This document shows, one piece after another, positions 1-9,110 of a DNA stretch of 64,000 nt. A program made the translations under genes and the position numbers. Under the pieces are notes generated by a model. That model made no database searches, was not told the DNA's origin, and saw only the letters and a list, made by a program, of their open reading frames with translations. The stretch is taken from contig NZ_FNRD01000013.1 of the NCBI RefSeq assembly GCF_900107635.1, positions 88,337-152,336 on the forward strand, given 5' to 3'. Origin of the DNA: Flavobacterium gillisiae (lineage in GTDB: Bacteria > Bacteroidota > Bacteroidia > Flavobacteriales > Flavobacteriaceae). Position 1 is the stretch's first letter; each line of letters begins with the position of its first letter.

Positions 1-93
1 TTTCGGTAAAAACCTATAAGGAGTATTGCTTTATAGTTTGGGAAGATTTTTGTTAGCAATAAACTCAAATTGAAATTTTAAATAAAAAACAGG

Positions 94-1767
94 ATGACTA
101 ATTTAGATGAAATTTTACAAGCACGTCGTGATACTCGTCATTTTACAAATGATGAAGTGCCAGACGAGGTAATCAACAAAGCATTGCAGGCGGGGCATTG
201 GGCGCCTTCTGTGGGTTTGACCGATGCTACAAAATATTATCTAATCAAGTCGGATGAAATAAAAAAAGCCGTTAAAGCGCTGTTTGTAGACTACGACAAC
301 AAAGCCGCCAATCAAACGGATAATGAGCAACAAAAAGCAGCTTATAAAGCATTAAAACTAGAAGCAATCGAAGAAGCACCCCTTGGTTTGGTTATTTGTT
401 ATGATCGTTCGGTATTGAATAATTTTACCATCGGAACAGTGGGAAGTAATGAATCTATTAAGTTCAGTGCCGTTTGTGCCGCTCAAAATATCTGGCTGTC
501 CTTGACAGAGCAAGGTTTTTCGATGGGGTGGATTTCGATTTTAAATTATTATCAATTCAAGCAACTATTAGGATTGCCCGAACATATGGAACCGCTGGGG
601 TATTTTTGCGTAGGCAAACCCGCTACTAATTATGACAACCAACCCATGTTGCAGCAACTAAATTGGAAACAAAAATCAGAATTTCCTTTTGTAGAGGAAA
701 TAAGAATCCTGCATCCAGTAGCTGAAATAAAGAGGGATAAGGAAATAAATAAAGATTGCTCAATTTCTTTATCAGAAGCCTTGCAATACAAAATTGATCA
801 TAAAACCAAGCCCACTGGTGCACTTGGTGTTTTGGAAAAATTAGCCAAACAGATAGGGGAGCTGTTCCAAACATTGAAACCAAAAATTATCCTGCCACAC
901 ATTGTCGTTTTTGCTGCGGATCATGGTATTGCTCAGCATGGTGTGAGTGCCTATCCGCAGGATGTAACCCGACAAATGGTTTCTAATTTTCTAGAAGGTG
1001 GCGCCGCGATAAATGTGTTTTGCAAACAAAATAACATCAATCTTTCTATTGTAGATGCCGGAGTGAATTATGATTTTCCACCAAATGCAAAGCTAGTTTC
1101 GGCTAAAATCGATAAAGGAACGAAGTCGTTTATAGCAGGGCCAGCAATGAGTAAAATGCAAATGGAACTTTGCTTTACAAAAGGAAGTGAAATTGTTAAA
1201 ACGATTGCGAAATCAGGCAGCAATTGTGTTGGATTTGGCGAAATGGGAATTGGTAATACTTCCACAGCCTCCGTTTTGATGAGTGTCTTGTGTGGTTTTC
1301 CAATCGAAGACTGCGTAGGAAGAGGTACTGGGGTAAATGACGAAAAGTTAATTGAGAAGCAAATGACCCTCAAGAAAGCTCTCGATAATTATAGTGGTTT
1401 ACTGGATTTAGATAGCCAGTTGGCCTATTTTGGTGGATTTGAAATCCTGCAGATGGCAGCTGGAATGCTGGAAGCTTATGAAAACAGGATGCTTATTTTG
1501 GTTGATGGGTTTATTTGCAGTGTCGCTTTTTTGGTAGCAAGCAAAAAGAATCCTTTAATCATTAAAAATGCTGTTTTTAGTCATCAGTCGGCCGAGCAGG
1601 CACATGGAAAACTATTAGATTACCTTGAAGCTTCCGCTATTCTTAAACTCGATTTGCGTTTAGGAGAAGGTACTGGTTGCGCTATTGTGTTTCCCATTAT
1701 AGAATCGGCAGTGGCTTTCTTGAATGAAATGGCAAGTTTTGAAAGTGCCGGAGTGAGTAGTAAATGA
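94..1767 (+). CDS. cobT: BluB-CobT fusion: 5,6-dimethylbenzimidazole synthase / phosphoribosyltransferase
   Basis: Residues 1 to about 210 form a nitroreductase-fold BluB domain, with the RRDTR motif near the N-terminus (Asp13), an APSVG segment and EAPLGLVICYD. BluB makes the B12 lower ligand DMB from reduced flavin. Residues about 225 to 557 form CobT, which joins DMB to nicotinate mononucleotide to give alpha-ribazole phosphate. It shows KTKPTGALGVLE, FAADHGIAQHGVSAYP and a C-terminal GEGTG with the likely catalytic Glu525. Both halves look complete and in one frame, so one polypeptide makes and activates the ligand. It leads the cobS-cobC group. The start is the first ATG before the BluB motif. 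Confidence 0.93.
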   Translation: MTNLDEILQARRDTRHFTNDEVPDEVINKALQAGHWAPSVGLTDATKYYLIKSDEIKKAVKALFVDYDNKAANQTDNEQQKAAYKALKLEAIEEAPLGLVICYDRSVLNNFTIGTVGSNESIKFSAVCAAQNIWLSLTEQGFSMGWISILNYYQFKQLLGLPEHMEPLGYFCVGKPATNYDNQPMLQQLNWKQKSEFPFVEEIRILHPVAEIKRDKEINKDCSISLSEALQYKIDHKTKPTGALGVLEKLAKQIGELFQTLKPKIILPHIVVFAADHGIAQHGVSAYPQDVTRQMVSNFLEGGAAINVFCKQNNINLSIVDAGVNYDFPPNAKLVSAKIDKGTKSFIAGPAMSKMQMELCFTKGSEIVKTIAKSGSNCVGFGEMGIGNTSTASVLMSVLCGFPIEDCVGRGTGVNDEKLIEKQMTLKKALDNYSGLLDLDSQLAYFGGFEILQMAAGMLEAYENRMLILVDGFICSVAFLVASKKNPLIIKNAVFSHQSAEQAHGKLLDYLEASAILKLDLRLGEGTGCAIVFPIIESAVAFLNEMASFESAGVSSK

Positions 1768-1905
1768 TTTGGCTAAAGCCAAATACAGCTATAATTTGCT
1801 TGCCTTTAGATAAGTCAGGAGTTAATTTTGAAAACAGTATATTGAATTGCCAATAGCTTTAGCTATTGGATACTAAAAAAGAGCTTTAGATTGGCTTTAG
1901 CCAAG
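1767..1905. repeat. REP-like cluster of three short hairpins
   Basis: The spacer before cobS holds three stem-loops with four-base TTTA/TAAA loops: ttggctaaagccaa at 1769-1782, ccaatagctttagctattgg at 1850-1869 and ttggctttagccaa at 1891-1904. The outer two are reverse complements of each other, the layout of a REP/BIME-type bipartite palindrome. They could also affect mRNA stability between the two genes. Confidence 0.6.
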
Positions 1906-1931
1906 TCACACAAAAAATATTTTATTAAAAA

Positions 1932-2726
1932 ATGAAAAAAGAAATCCATATATTTTTTACTGCGTTAATGTTTTACACTCGGATTCCATGTCCAAGAAAC
2001 ATTGATCATAATCCCGATTATTTGAATAAAGCGAGTCGGTACTTTCCTCTTATTGGATGGATTGTGGGGAGCGTGGCTTTTGGTATTTTTTGGTTGTTTA
2101 ATTATTTGTTAGGTCCTGAAATTGCCGTTATCTTTTCAATGATTGCATCGGTACTGCTTACAGGCGCTTTTCATGAGGACGGTTTTGCCGATGTCTGTGA
2201 TGGTTTTGGAGGAGGTTGGACTAAAGAAAAGATTTTGATGATTATGAAAGACAGCGCGATTGGAGCCTATGGTGCAATTGGTGTTGTATTGCTATTATTA
2301 CTGAAATATCATTCACTTTCTCGAATTGTCTCTTCAGAAATACCAAATCTTAATTCGGAAATCCTAATTTTTATATTGTTTGTTTCCGCACATTCTTTGA
2401 GCCGATTGGCAGCAATTTCGATTGTTTTTACGCATGAGTATTCGCGAGAAGACGCTACTAGTAAAAGCAAACCCATAGCGCAAAATTTTTCTTGGCGAGA
2501 AGTGGTTGGCGCCTTCCTTTTCGGACTACTGCCACTTGTCATCTTGATTTGTTTTCAATGGCAATTCGTACTAGTCTTAGTTCCAGTTTTCTTGACCCGA
2601 TTTTTCTTAGCGCGTTATTTCCAGAAATGGATTGACGGTTATACTGGGGATTGTCTTGGAGCAACCCAACAAGTGTGTGAAGTAGTATTTTATCTAGCAG
2701 TTATCGTCCTATGGAAGTTTATTTAA
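1932..2726 (+). CDS. cobS: adenosylcobinamide-GDP ribazoletransferase CobS
   Basis: Integral membrane enzyme of 264 residues that joins adenosylcobinamide-GDP to alpha-ribazole (phosphate), the last assembly step of cobalamin. The family signature GAFHEDGFADVCDGFGGG carries the acidic metal-binding residues, followed by KDSAIGAYGAIG; several hydrophobic segments cover the rest. Length is normal. It lies 164 bp after the BluB-CobT fusion, and its end overlaps the next gene by 16 bp, so translation of the two is probably coupled. Confidence 0.95.
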   Translation: MKKEIHIFFTALMFYTRIPCPRNIDHNPDYLNKASRYFPLIGWIVGSVAFGIFWLFNYLLGPEIAVIFSMIASVLLTGAFHEDGFADVCDGFGGGWTKEKILMIMKDSAIGAYGAIGVVLLLLLKYHSLSRIVSSEIPNLNSEILIFILFVSAHSLSRLAAISIVFTHEYSREDATSKSKPIAQNFSWREVVGAFLFGLLPLVILICFQWQFVLVLVPVFLTRFFLARYFQKWIDGYTGDCLGATQQVCEVVFYLAVIVLWKFI

Positions 2727-3235
2727 TTCGTCATACCGAGACGGTGTGTGAAAAAGGAATCTGCTACGGACAATCGGACGTGAAGATTCAAGAACCTTAT
2801 TTGGAATTGTTTGCGGAAATCAAAAATCAAATTCCAAAAGATTCAATAGTATATTCTAGTCCTTTGTTTCGATGTATAGAGTTGGCTAATTATGTGGCAT
2901 CGTCTCCAATTATTAGGGATGATCGTTTGATGGAAATGAATTTTGGAGATTGGGAAATGGTCAATTGGGACGCTATTCCTCCAGATGATTTTGCGCCTTG
3001 GATGAATGATTTTGTGAATGTTGCTGTTCCTAACGGAGAGGCTTTTACCGATTTGTATGACAGAGTTGTAGATTTCATGGAAGATGAACTACAAAAAGGG
3101 CATACAAAACCGATCGTTATAGTTGCCCACGCTGGCGTAATCCGTAGCGTATTATGTAAAATTTCAAATTTACCATTAAAAGACGCTTTTCAAAACAAAG
3201 TTGATTTTGGAGCTGTGATTAAAATCGAAATTTAA
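2711..3235 (+). CDS. cobC: alpha-ribazole phosphatase CobC, histidine phosphatase family
   Basis: Soluble 174-residue phosphatase with the N-terminal phosphohistidine motif YLIRHTET, a second active-site region around YSSPLFRC, and the distal VAHAGVIRS histidine. In this setting it should remove the phosphate from alpha-ribazole 5'-phosphate or adenosylcobalamin phosphate. It overlaps cobS by 16 bp. The histidine phosphatase family is broad, so the substrate is inferred from the neighbours. Confidence 0.9.
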   Translation: MEVYLIRHTETVCEKGICYGQSDVKIQEPYLELFAEIKNQIPKDSIVYSSPLFRCIELANYVASSPIIRDDRLMEMNFGDWEMVNWDAIPPDDFAPWMNDFVNVAVPNGEAFTDLYDRVVDFMEDELQKGHTKPIVIVAHAGVIRSVLCKISNLPLKDAFQNKVDFGAVIKIEI

Positions 3236-3276
3236 TAATAACTATGCTATTTTAATTTTTTTTCTAAATTAAGTAT

Positions 3277-3284
3277 TACTTTTG
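3277..3284 (+). promoter_or_regulatory. Bacteroidota -7 element upstream of the riboswitch
   Basis: TACTTTTG matches the Bacteroidota -7 consensus TAnnTTTG and lies just before the riboswitch. No clear TTG -33 box is seen at the usual distance; the region there is T-rich. Likely the start of the btuB leader transcript. Confidence 0.5.
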
Positions 3285-3289
3285 CCGCC

Positions 3290-3535
3290 GTATTGAGGTT
3301 GTGCATTTGCTTTTTGCAAAACACATTAAAAGGGAATCAAGTGAAAATTTAGGAATTACGAATTTAGATTCAGGATTTTAAATCCGAAATCGTAAATCCC
3401 AAATCAAAAATCTTGAGCTGTACCCGCAACTGTAAGCTATCAAGCTTGTTGTTATCTACAAAACCACTGTTTCGTTCTATAAACGAGATGGGAAGGTAAA
3501 CAACAAGACGCAAGCCAGGAGACCTGCCTAATACA
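3290..3535 (+). promoter_or_regulatory. cobalamin riboswitch
   Basis: The conserved boxes appear in order: agggaatcaagtgaaaa near 3331, gagctgtacccgcaactgta from 3415, gatgggaagg near 3487, and the B12 box gcaagccaggagacctgcc at 3510-3528. It sits directly before the BtuB-like receptor, where binding of adenosylcobalamin should shut down receptor expression. Between the first two boxes is an unusually long A/T-rich hairpin (about 3345-3406), reported separately as a finding. Confidence 0.93.
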
Positions 3536-3575
3536 TAATTATTAACAAACTTTCGGGAGATAAGGTTTAGAAATT

Positions 3576-5429
3576 ATGACTGCTAAAAAGCTACTAGTAT
3601 TTTATTTTTTATTATTGTGCCAAATTATTTTGGCTCAAAATGATAGTGTTCATAAGTTAAAGGAAGTTATAATTTCAGATAGCAATCTCAAGAAATTTTC
3701 TAGTTCTCAGTCGGTTATTCATTTCAATGATTCGATTATTAATAAAAACGAAGCCTTATTAACGGATTTATTAAACTTCAATACCGTGCTTTATTTTAAG
3801 GAATATGGTCGCGGAATGTTGTCTACAGTTGCGTTTCGAGGAACAACCGCCTCGCAGACAGCAGTAATTTGGAACGGAATAAATATAAATTCCCAAATGA
3901 ATGGAAGTACAGATTTCAATACGATTTCATCTGCCAATTTTAATTCGATCAGTGTAAAAGCGGGTGGAGGAAGTGTGATTTATGGCAGTGGAGCAATAGG
4001 AGGAACGGTTCATTTGAATAATGATTTGGTGTTTAAGAATCAGTTTGTCAATAGTTTAAAACTCGATTATGGAAGCTTTAATACCATAGGGGTGAACTAC
4101 AAAATGGAGGTAGCTAATGAACAATGGAGTACTCAGCTTAGTTTTACTAAAAACAGTTCTACCAATGATTATCCCTATTTGAATTCTTATAATTGGAAAG
4201 GAATACAACGTTGGAACCAGAACGGGCAGTATGACGTTATGGGTTTGAATGCTAATCTAGGCTATAAAATTAATAACAACAACACTCTGAAATTATACAG
4301 TCAAACGTCCAATACTGATCGCAATATTTCATTAATTTCCGAATCGGAAGCAAAGACAAAATATGTCAATGGTTTTAGTCGTAATTTGTTGGAGTATGTT
4401 GGGTTTTTTGGTGGGCTTACCGCCAATGCAAAAGCGGCTTATGTCTTCGAGAGCTATAATTATTTTCCGGATATCGAGAGCAACGATCATAGTTTTGGAG
4501 AAACAGGAAGCCTAATTACTAAAGCTGATCTTGGCTATCAATTCAAAAAAGCATTCGAATTAAAAGGAGTTTTCGAATACAATAAAACGAACGGTTCGGG
4601 CTCTGGATTTGGAACTCATTCGAGAGAAATAAGTTCGGGAGCGCTATTAGCGAAGCATAGTATCAGTAAAAGATTGTTATATGAATTGGGTGTTCGAAAA
4701 GAATTTACTACCAACTATAAATCACCAGTTTTGGCTTCCTTAGGGTCAACTTATGAATTTAGTAAAATGTACAGTTTGAAAATGAATTTTTCTCGAAATT
4801 TCCGTATTCCAACGTATAATGATTTATACTGGGAGGAAGGAGGGAATCCCAACTTAAAACCCGAAAGTTCCTATCAAGCAGAGCTAAGTAATGTGTTTTT
4901 ATATCATGATTTTACGCTTTCGCAAACGGCATACTTCATTAAAATTGATGATTTGTTAAGATGGATTCCTGGTGATAAAGGAATATGGTCGCCACAAAAT
5001 ACAGATAGGGTCAATACCTATGGAACTGAGTTTCTTTTAGGATGGGCACATAATAAGGGGCAGCATTATTTTAATGCAAATGCAACCTATGCGTACACCG
5101 TTTCGGAAAATAGAGAGACCAAAAAGCAACTTTTTTTCGTTCCATTTAATAAAACAACAGCGTCGCTGGGATATTCATACAAGAGGGTTGCTGTCAATTA
5201 TCAGTTTTTATATAATGGATTTGTTTTTACTCGATCAGATAATGATCCCAATGAAATTATTAAATCATACACCGTTTCTAATGTAGGGGTTGATTATGAT
5301 TTTACTTTTTTATCTTCTTTTAAACTGGGTTTCCAAGTTTTAAATGTCTTTAACGAGAACTATCAAAGCTTAGAAAATAGGCTAATGCCAGGAAGAAATT
5401 TTAATATGTACTTAAACCTTAAATTTTAA
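3576..5429 (+). CDS. btuB: TonB-dependent outer-membrane receptor, BtuB-like (cobalamin uptake)
   Basis: A 617-residue outer-membrane receptor with a signal peptide ending near ILAQ, a TonB-box-like stretch HKLKEVIIS, a plug domain with FRGTTASQTAVIWNG and GGGSVIYGSGAIGG, a beta-barrel, and the terminal aromatic strand ending YLNLKF. It lacks the N-terminal carboxypeptidase-like domain of SusC proteins and has BtuB-like length. Control by the cobalamin riboswitch just upstream and the BtuG-like gene 4 bp downstream point to a corrinoid substrate. The substrate call rests on this context. Confidence 0.88.
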   Translation: MTAKKLLVFYFLLLCQIILAQNDSVHKLKEVIISDSNLKKFSSSQSVIHFNDSIINKNEALLTDLLNFNTVLYFKEYGRGMLSTVAFRGTTASQTAVIWNGININSQMNGSTDFNTISSANFNSISVKAGGGSVIYGSGAIGGTVHLNNDLVFKNQFVNSLKLDYGSFNTIGVNYKMEVANEQWSTQLSFTKNSSTNDYPYLNSYNWKGIQRWNQNGQYDVMGLNANLGYKINNNNTLKLYSQTSNTDRNISLISESEAKTKYVNGFSRNLLEYVGFFGGLTANAKAAYVFESYNYFPDIESNDHSFGETGSLITKADLGYQFKKAFELKGVFEYNKTNGSGSGFGTHSREISSGALLAKHSISKRLLYELGVRKEFTTNYKSPVLASLGSTYEFSKMYSLKMNFSRNFRIPTYNDLYWEEGGNPNLKPESSYQAELSNVFLYHDFTLSQTAYFIKIDDLLRWIPGDKGIWSPQNTDRVNTYGTEFLLGWAHNKGQHYFNANATYAYTVSENRETKKQLFFVPFNKTTASLGYSYKRVAVNYQFLYNGFVFTRSDNDPNEIIKSYTVSNVGVDYDFTFLSSFKLGFQVLNVFNENYQSLENRLMPGRNFNMYLNLKF

Positions 5430-5433
5430 TATA

Positions 5434-6492
5434 ATGATGAAGTTATCAAGATTGTTTTTAATTGCAATAAGTGTTTCGCTTTTTGTATCGTGTTCAAAGG
5501 ATGATGAGCCAGCAGTGCCAAAAGGCTTATACGAAAATGGAATTTTCGTTTTGAATGAAGGAGGTTCTGGATCAGGATCTGTTTCTTACATAAGTAATGA
5601 CTTAACAGGCTTTACTCAAAATGTTTATAGTACAGTAAATGGTACTGATGTTTTAGGAAAATATGTACAATCTATGTTTTTTGATGGAGACAATGCTTAT
5701 ATTATTGTAGGTGGTTCAAATGTGATTAGTGTTGTTAATCGATATACCTTTAAGCTAATTGCTAAAATTGAAACAGGTTTAAAAACGCCAAGATACGGAG
5801 TTGTAAAAGATGGAAAAGCGTATGTAACCAATGCAAATACGTATTCGTACTCTAATCCAGCTACAGGAAATACAGATGATTATATTGCGGTGATTGATTT
5901 ACTGACTAATACTGTAGAATCTAAAATTGATTTGAACGCAACTGCCAATAGAATTTTACTTGAAAACGGTAAACTTTATATCACAGAGCCTTACAATAAT
6001 AACAAATTATTAGTTGTTAATCCTATTACAAAAGCGCTTGAAACGCCTGTTGCAATTGGATCGGATGCAAATACAATGGAAGTAAAAGATGGTGTTTTAT
6101 ATGTTTTGAGAAGCCCATACGGAGGAAGAAGCGAAATGGTAAAAGTAAAATTATCAGACAAAACAATGACAAAGCTTGTTTTTCCTCAAGCCTTAGACGG
6201 GGTTGGGAATTTAGATATTTATGATAATAAAGCATATTATACTTTAAATACATCGGTTTATGCGATGAACTTGAATGCATCTGAAGCTTCAACTACTGAA
6301 ATTATGAAATACACATCAACTTCAGCTTACGGAAAAATGTATGGTTTTGCAGTAAGAGACAATCGTATTTACATTGCTGATGGAGGAGATTTTTCGGCAA
6401 ATAGTAAAGCGTATGTGTACTCATTGACAGGAACGATTCAAAAAGAATTTACTGTAGGTGTTGGTCCAAATGGTTTCTATTTTAATGAATAG
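5434..6492 (+). CDS. surface lipoprotein with YncE-like beta-propeller, BtuG-like
   Basis: A 352-residue protein with a lipobox ending at Cys20 (FVSC) followed by acidic SKDDE, a context often seen for surface-exported Bacteroidota lipoproteins. The rest is a repetitive beta-propeller (blades such as VINRYTFKLIAKI, VIDLLTNTVESKI, DGVLYVLRSPYGG) in the style of YncE/DUF5074. In Bacteroides, BtuG is a propeller lipoprotein that caps BtuB and binds B12 tightly. Position 4 bp after btuB, in the same riboswitch unit, makes a BtuG role the best guess. The sequence alone does not prove ligand binding. Confidence 0.75.
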   Translation: MMKLSRLFLIAISVSLFVSCSKDDEPAVPKGLYENGIFVLNEGGSGSGSVSYISNDLTGFTQNVYSTVNGTDVLGKYVQSMFFDGDNAYIIVGGSNVISVVNRYTFKLIAKIETGLKTPRYGVVKDGKAYVTNANTYSYSNPATGNTDDYIAVIDLLTNTVESKIDLNATANRILLENGKLYITEPYNNNKLLVVNPITKALETPVAIGSDANTMEVKDGVLYVLRSPYGGRSEMVKVKLSDKTMTKLVFPQALDGVGNLDIYDNKAYYTLNTSVYAMNLNASEASTTEIMKYTSTSAYGKMYGFAVRDNRIYIADGGDFSANSKAYVYSLTGTIQKEFTVGVGPNGFYFNE

Positions 6493-6516
6493 ATAATTCA
6501 TTGTTTTATACAACTA

Positions 6517-6554
6517 AAAAAGGCTTTCAGTGATGAAAGCCTTTTTTAGTTTTA
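6517..6554. terminator. bidirectional rho-independent terminator
   Basis: The stem aaaggctttc / gaaagccttt with a short loop is flanked by A and T runs. It serves the B12 uptake operon on + and the S41 protease on -, which converge here. Confidence 0.85.
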
Positions 6555-6571
6555 TGTTTACCGTTTATGAA

Positions 6572-8017
6572 TTATTCCAAGGCTTTCAAGATGCCTTCAG
6601 GTGCTTTTTCTAAATACATTTGGTTTTGTATACCATTCAATGATTTTGTGTCACTAAAATAGTTGAAGTCTTTCTCTGGACTTTGTTTCAGCATTTTACC
6701 TGTTCCTGTAATTTTTCCTATAGCTGTGCTCAATAAAGGTTCGGTAGAATTTCCAAGGACATCCAGATTGCCGTAATTTTCTTTTAGCGAGTAATCAGGT
6801 GTTAGTCCATTGAAGTAATCTCCAAAACCTGCTGCATTTACAATTTTTAAAACAATGGGCTGCATGGCATAACGGTGATTTGGGTTTCTGTTGTCCTTGC
6901 CAAAAGTAGGGGAGTCATATAAGGTAACCGATCCAACATTTTTTCCTGTCGTTATATCTCCTATTTGAACTACAGTCATATAAGGTTTTAAACCATTGAT
7001 GACAAGTTCACTTGCTGAAGCCGTGCTTTTTGTGGTAAGGATATAAATTTTACTTAGATTCAAACTGTTTACTGCAGTAGTTCCTATCTTATCTGTAAAG
7101 TTGTTTTTTAGCGCTTCTGGATTGTTAGATTCAAAGTAGCTGTTGATTTTTGGATTCCATTGCTGTTTTGCAAAAACTTTTCCGGTATACTGTCCTGTAA
7201 TCATGCTGGCTAGACGAGTAGCGGTAAGTACTGATCCACCTCCATTATATCTTAAATCTAGTACTAAATCAGTAATTCCTTGTGATTTTAAGCTTCCGAA
7301 AGCATCGTTTAATTGATTGTCGTAATCCGCATAAAAACCATTATACAATAGATAGCCAATTTTATGTGTCCCATTAGTGATGACTTTATTGATTAATATT
7401 GGGTTTTCAGACAGTACCGTTTTCGTTAAAGCAACGGTTTTATTATTAGGTGTAATGGCTCCTGAATTGTAATCAGCAAGGTTTAAAGTGAAAGTATCAT
7501 TAGCTAATAAAGACTGATAATTACTTATGGTAAGTTGGGTTCCATTAATACCATAAAAGATGGCTCCGCGTTTAATATCTTTAGTTGCTGCATCAGATCC
7601 TGGAATGATGTAACGAACATATCCAAAAATATCTGTAGTGCTTCCTGGTTTGTAAACTAATCCAAACTCAATACCACTATTTTTTGTAATTCCTTGAAGT
7701 GCGCCTTCAAGTTCCAAATAATCATCTACAATCCAACTAAATCTATCGATAGACTTATCGACTCTTAGCGCGTCAAATAATTCTTCAGGAACTGGATATC
7801 CTCGCAGGAAAACGTTTAGTATGTCTTGCGATGCAAAACGGTCATCGGATAGGTTAGGCACATCTGGTTGCCATAAATAATATTGGTTTAGTCCTTTCCA
7901 AATAAAATCCTGTACTTCCAGGTTTATAGGTGCTGCAGTATCATCATTATCTTGACAGCTTTGGAAAGAAAAAACTACTAAAAGAAGTAATAGCGCAAAT
8001 TTGAGTGTAGGTTTCAT
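6572..8017 (-). CDS. S41 family peptidase lipoprotein (C-terminal processing protease type)
   Basis: A 481-residue lipoprotein with lipobox FQSC (Cys21), an N-terminal helical domain, a PDZ-like region (about 110-200) and the S41 catalytic domain. LVLDLRYNGGGS matches the S41 core, and TKSTASASELVING holds the likely nucleophile Ser334, with the general base Lys359 in TTGKN. It probably acts in the periplasm or at the cell surface; the substrate is unknown. It is divergent from the sigma factor gene across 127 bp. Confidence 0.88.
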   Translation of the reverse strand: MKPTLKFALLLLLVVFSFQSCQDNDDTAAPINLEVQDFIWKGLNQYYLWQPDVPNLSDDRFASQDILNVFLRGYPVPEELFDALRVDKSIDRFSWIVDDYLELEGALQGITKNSGIEFGLVYKPGSTTDIFGYVRYIIPGSDAATKDIKRGAIFYGINGTQLTISNYQSLLANDTFTLNLADYNSGAITPNNKTVALTKTVLSENPILINKVITNGTHKIGYLLYNGFYADYDNQLNDAFGSLKSQGITDLVLDLRYNGGGSVLTATRLASMITGQYTGKVFAKQQWNPKINSYFESNNPEALKNNFTDKIGTTAVNSLNLSKIYILTTKSTASASELVINGLKPYMTVVQIGDITTGKNVGSVTLYDSPTFGKDNRNPNHRYAMQPIVLKIVNAAGFGDYFNGLTPDYSLKENYGNLDVLGNSTEPLLSTAIGKITGTGKMLKQSPEKDFNYFSDTKSLNGIQNQMYLEKAPEGILKALE

Positions 8018-8144
8018 ATATTGAGGTAATTTATATAATGAACGTAAAAATAGTATCTTTAGTTTTAATTTTTAGTGTTTTTTGTAACAAAAATAAAACT
8101 GTCTCGTCTTGATACTATAAGCTGGACTAATAATGTATTGATTT

Positions 8145-8654
8145 ATGAACCAAATAGAGTTTTTGCAGATTACAGCTTCATTCAAAGACAAAGTCTTTCG
8201 ATTAGCAAAAAGGTTGCTCATAAGTACAGAGGAAGCTGAAGACGCTACTCAAGAGATTTTGGTTAAATTATGGAGCAAAAATGAAAGTTTGGTTGCTATT
8301 AATAACGTAGAAGCTTTTGCGATGACAATGACTAAAAATTATTGTTTAGATCAGTTGAAGTCAAGAAGAGCAGGAAACGTCAAGATCAGTCATGATAATT
8401 TTACTGATAAATCAGCAAGATTAGATAAAATACTGGAAGACGGAGACAGTTTGAATTGGGTTGAGAAAATAATTAATCAATTGCCTGAACAGCAAAAGTT
8501 GATAATTCAGATGCGGGACATTGAGCAATATGATTTTGAAGAAATTGCAAAAATATTAGAAATGAATGAAACAGCTATTCGGGTGGCACTTTCAAGAGCA
8601 AGAAAAACAATTAGAGAAAATATGTCAAAAATCCACAGATATGGAATTGAATAA
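8145..8654 (+). CDS. ECF-type RNA polymerase sigma factor
   Basis: A 169-residue sigma-70 family protein. Region 2 is seen in FRLAKRLLISTEEAEDATQEILVKLW and region 4 in LPEQQKLIIQMRDIEQYDFEEIAKILEMNETAIRVALSRARKTIRE. Length is normal for the ECF class. The next gene starts inside its end (14-bp overlap) and encodes a single-pass membrane protein, the usual place for an anti-sigma partner. Target genes cannot be read from the window. Confidence 0.93.
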   Translation: MNQIEFLQITASFKDKVFRLAKRLLISTEEAEDATQEILVKLWSKNESLVAINNVEAFAMTMTKNYCLDQLKSRRAGNVKISHDNFTDKSARLDKILEDGDSLNWVEKIINQLPEQQKLIIQMRDIEQYDFEEIAKILEMNETAIRVALSRARKTIRENMSKIHRYGIE

Positions 8655-9096
8655 AATAGAAATGTTACTAGAAAAATACTTTGAAGGTCAAACTAGTATA
8701 CATGAAGAGAAAGAGCTGCAAAAATACTTTAGCTCTGCAGATGTTGCGCCTCATTTGGATCAGTACACGCCAATTTTCGGGTATTTTTCACAGGCTGCTA
8801 CTCTGGAGTTGAAACAAGAGACTCAGGTACCGACGATAGTTAAGGGTAGGAAAAGAACAAAAGTATGGCTGTCGATTGCCGCTTCAATTGTTGTTATGCT
8901 GGGTGCCGGAACCTATGTGTATTTTGATAAAGAAGTTGTCAGTCAGGATCTGGGGACGTATGACAATCCGGAGGTAGCGATGAAAGAAACACAAAAAGCA
9001 TTGGCAATGTTGTCAAGCCATGTGAATGTTGGCATAGAAAGTGTTATATGTTTGGAGCAATACGAGGATTCAAAAAAATTAATTTTTAAACAATAA
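8641..9096 (+). CDS. single-pass membrane protein, candidate anti-sigma partner
   Basis: I start this at ATG 8641 (protein MELNKIEMLLEKYFEGQTS), giving 151 residues. A longer frame reaches back to 8566 but lies wholly inside the sigma gene. The N-terminal 80 residues resemble the short cytoplasmic head seen after ECF sigma genes (EMLLEKYFEGQTSIHEEKEL), followed by a basic stretch and one transmembrane segment (VWLSIAASIVVMLGAGTYVYF), then a short outer tail. An anti-sigma role is inferred from position and topology; no classic zinc motif is present. Confidence 0.75.
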   Translation: MELNKIEMLLEKYFEGQTSIHEEKELQKYFSSADVAPHLDQYTPIFGYFSQAATLELKQETQVPTIVKGRKRTKVWLSIAASIVVMLGAGTYVYFDKEVVSQDLGTYDNPEVAMKETQKALAMLSSHVNVGIESVICLEQYEDSKKLIFKQ

Positions 9097-9110
9097 TAAA
9101 TATAAAAGAA

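Noticed and set aside
1..93. Possible riboswitch end before the BluB-CobT gene
   Set aside because: No B12-box or other conserved riboswitch sequence is present in these bases.
8566..8640. Upstream start for the candidate anti-sigma gene
   Set aside because: The added 25 residues are only the sigma gene in another frame; the ATG at 8641 gives a normal overlap and N-terminus.
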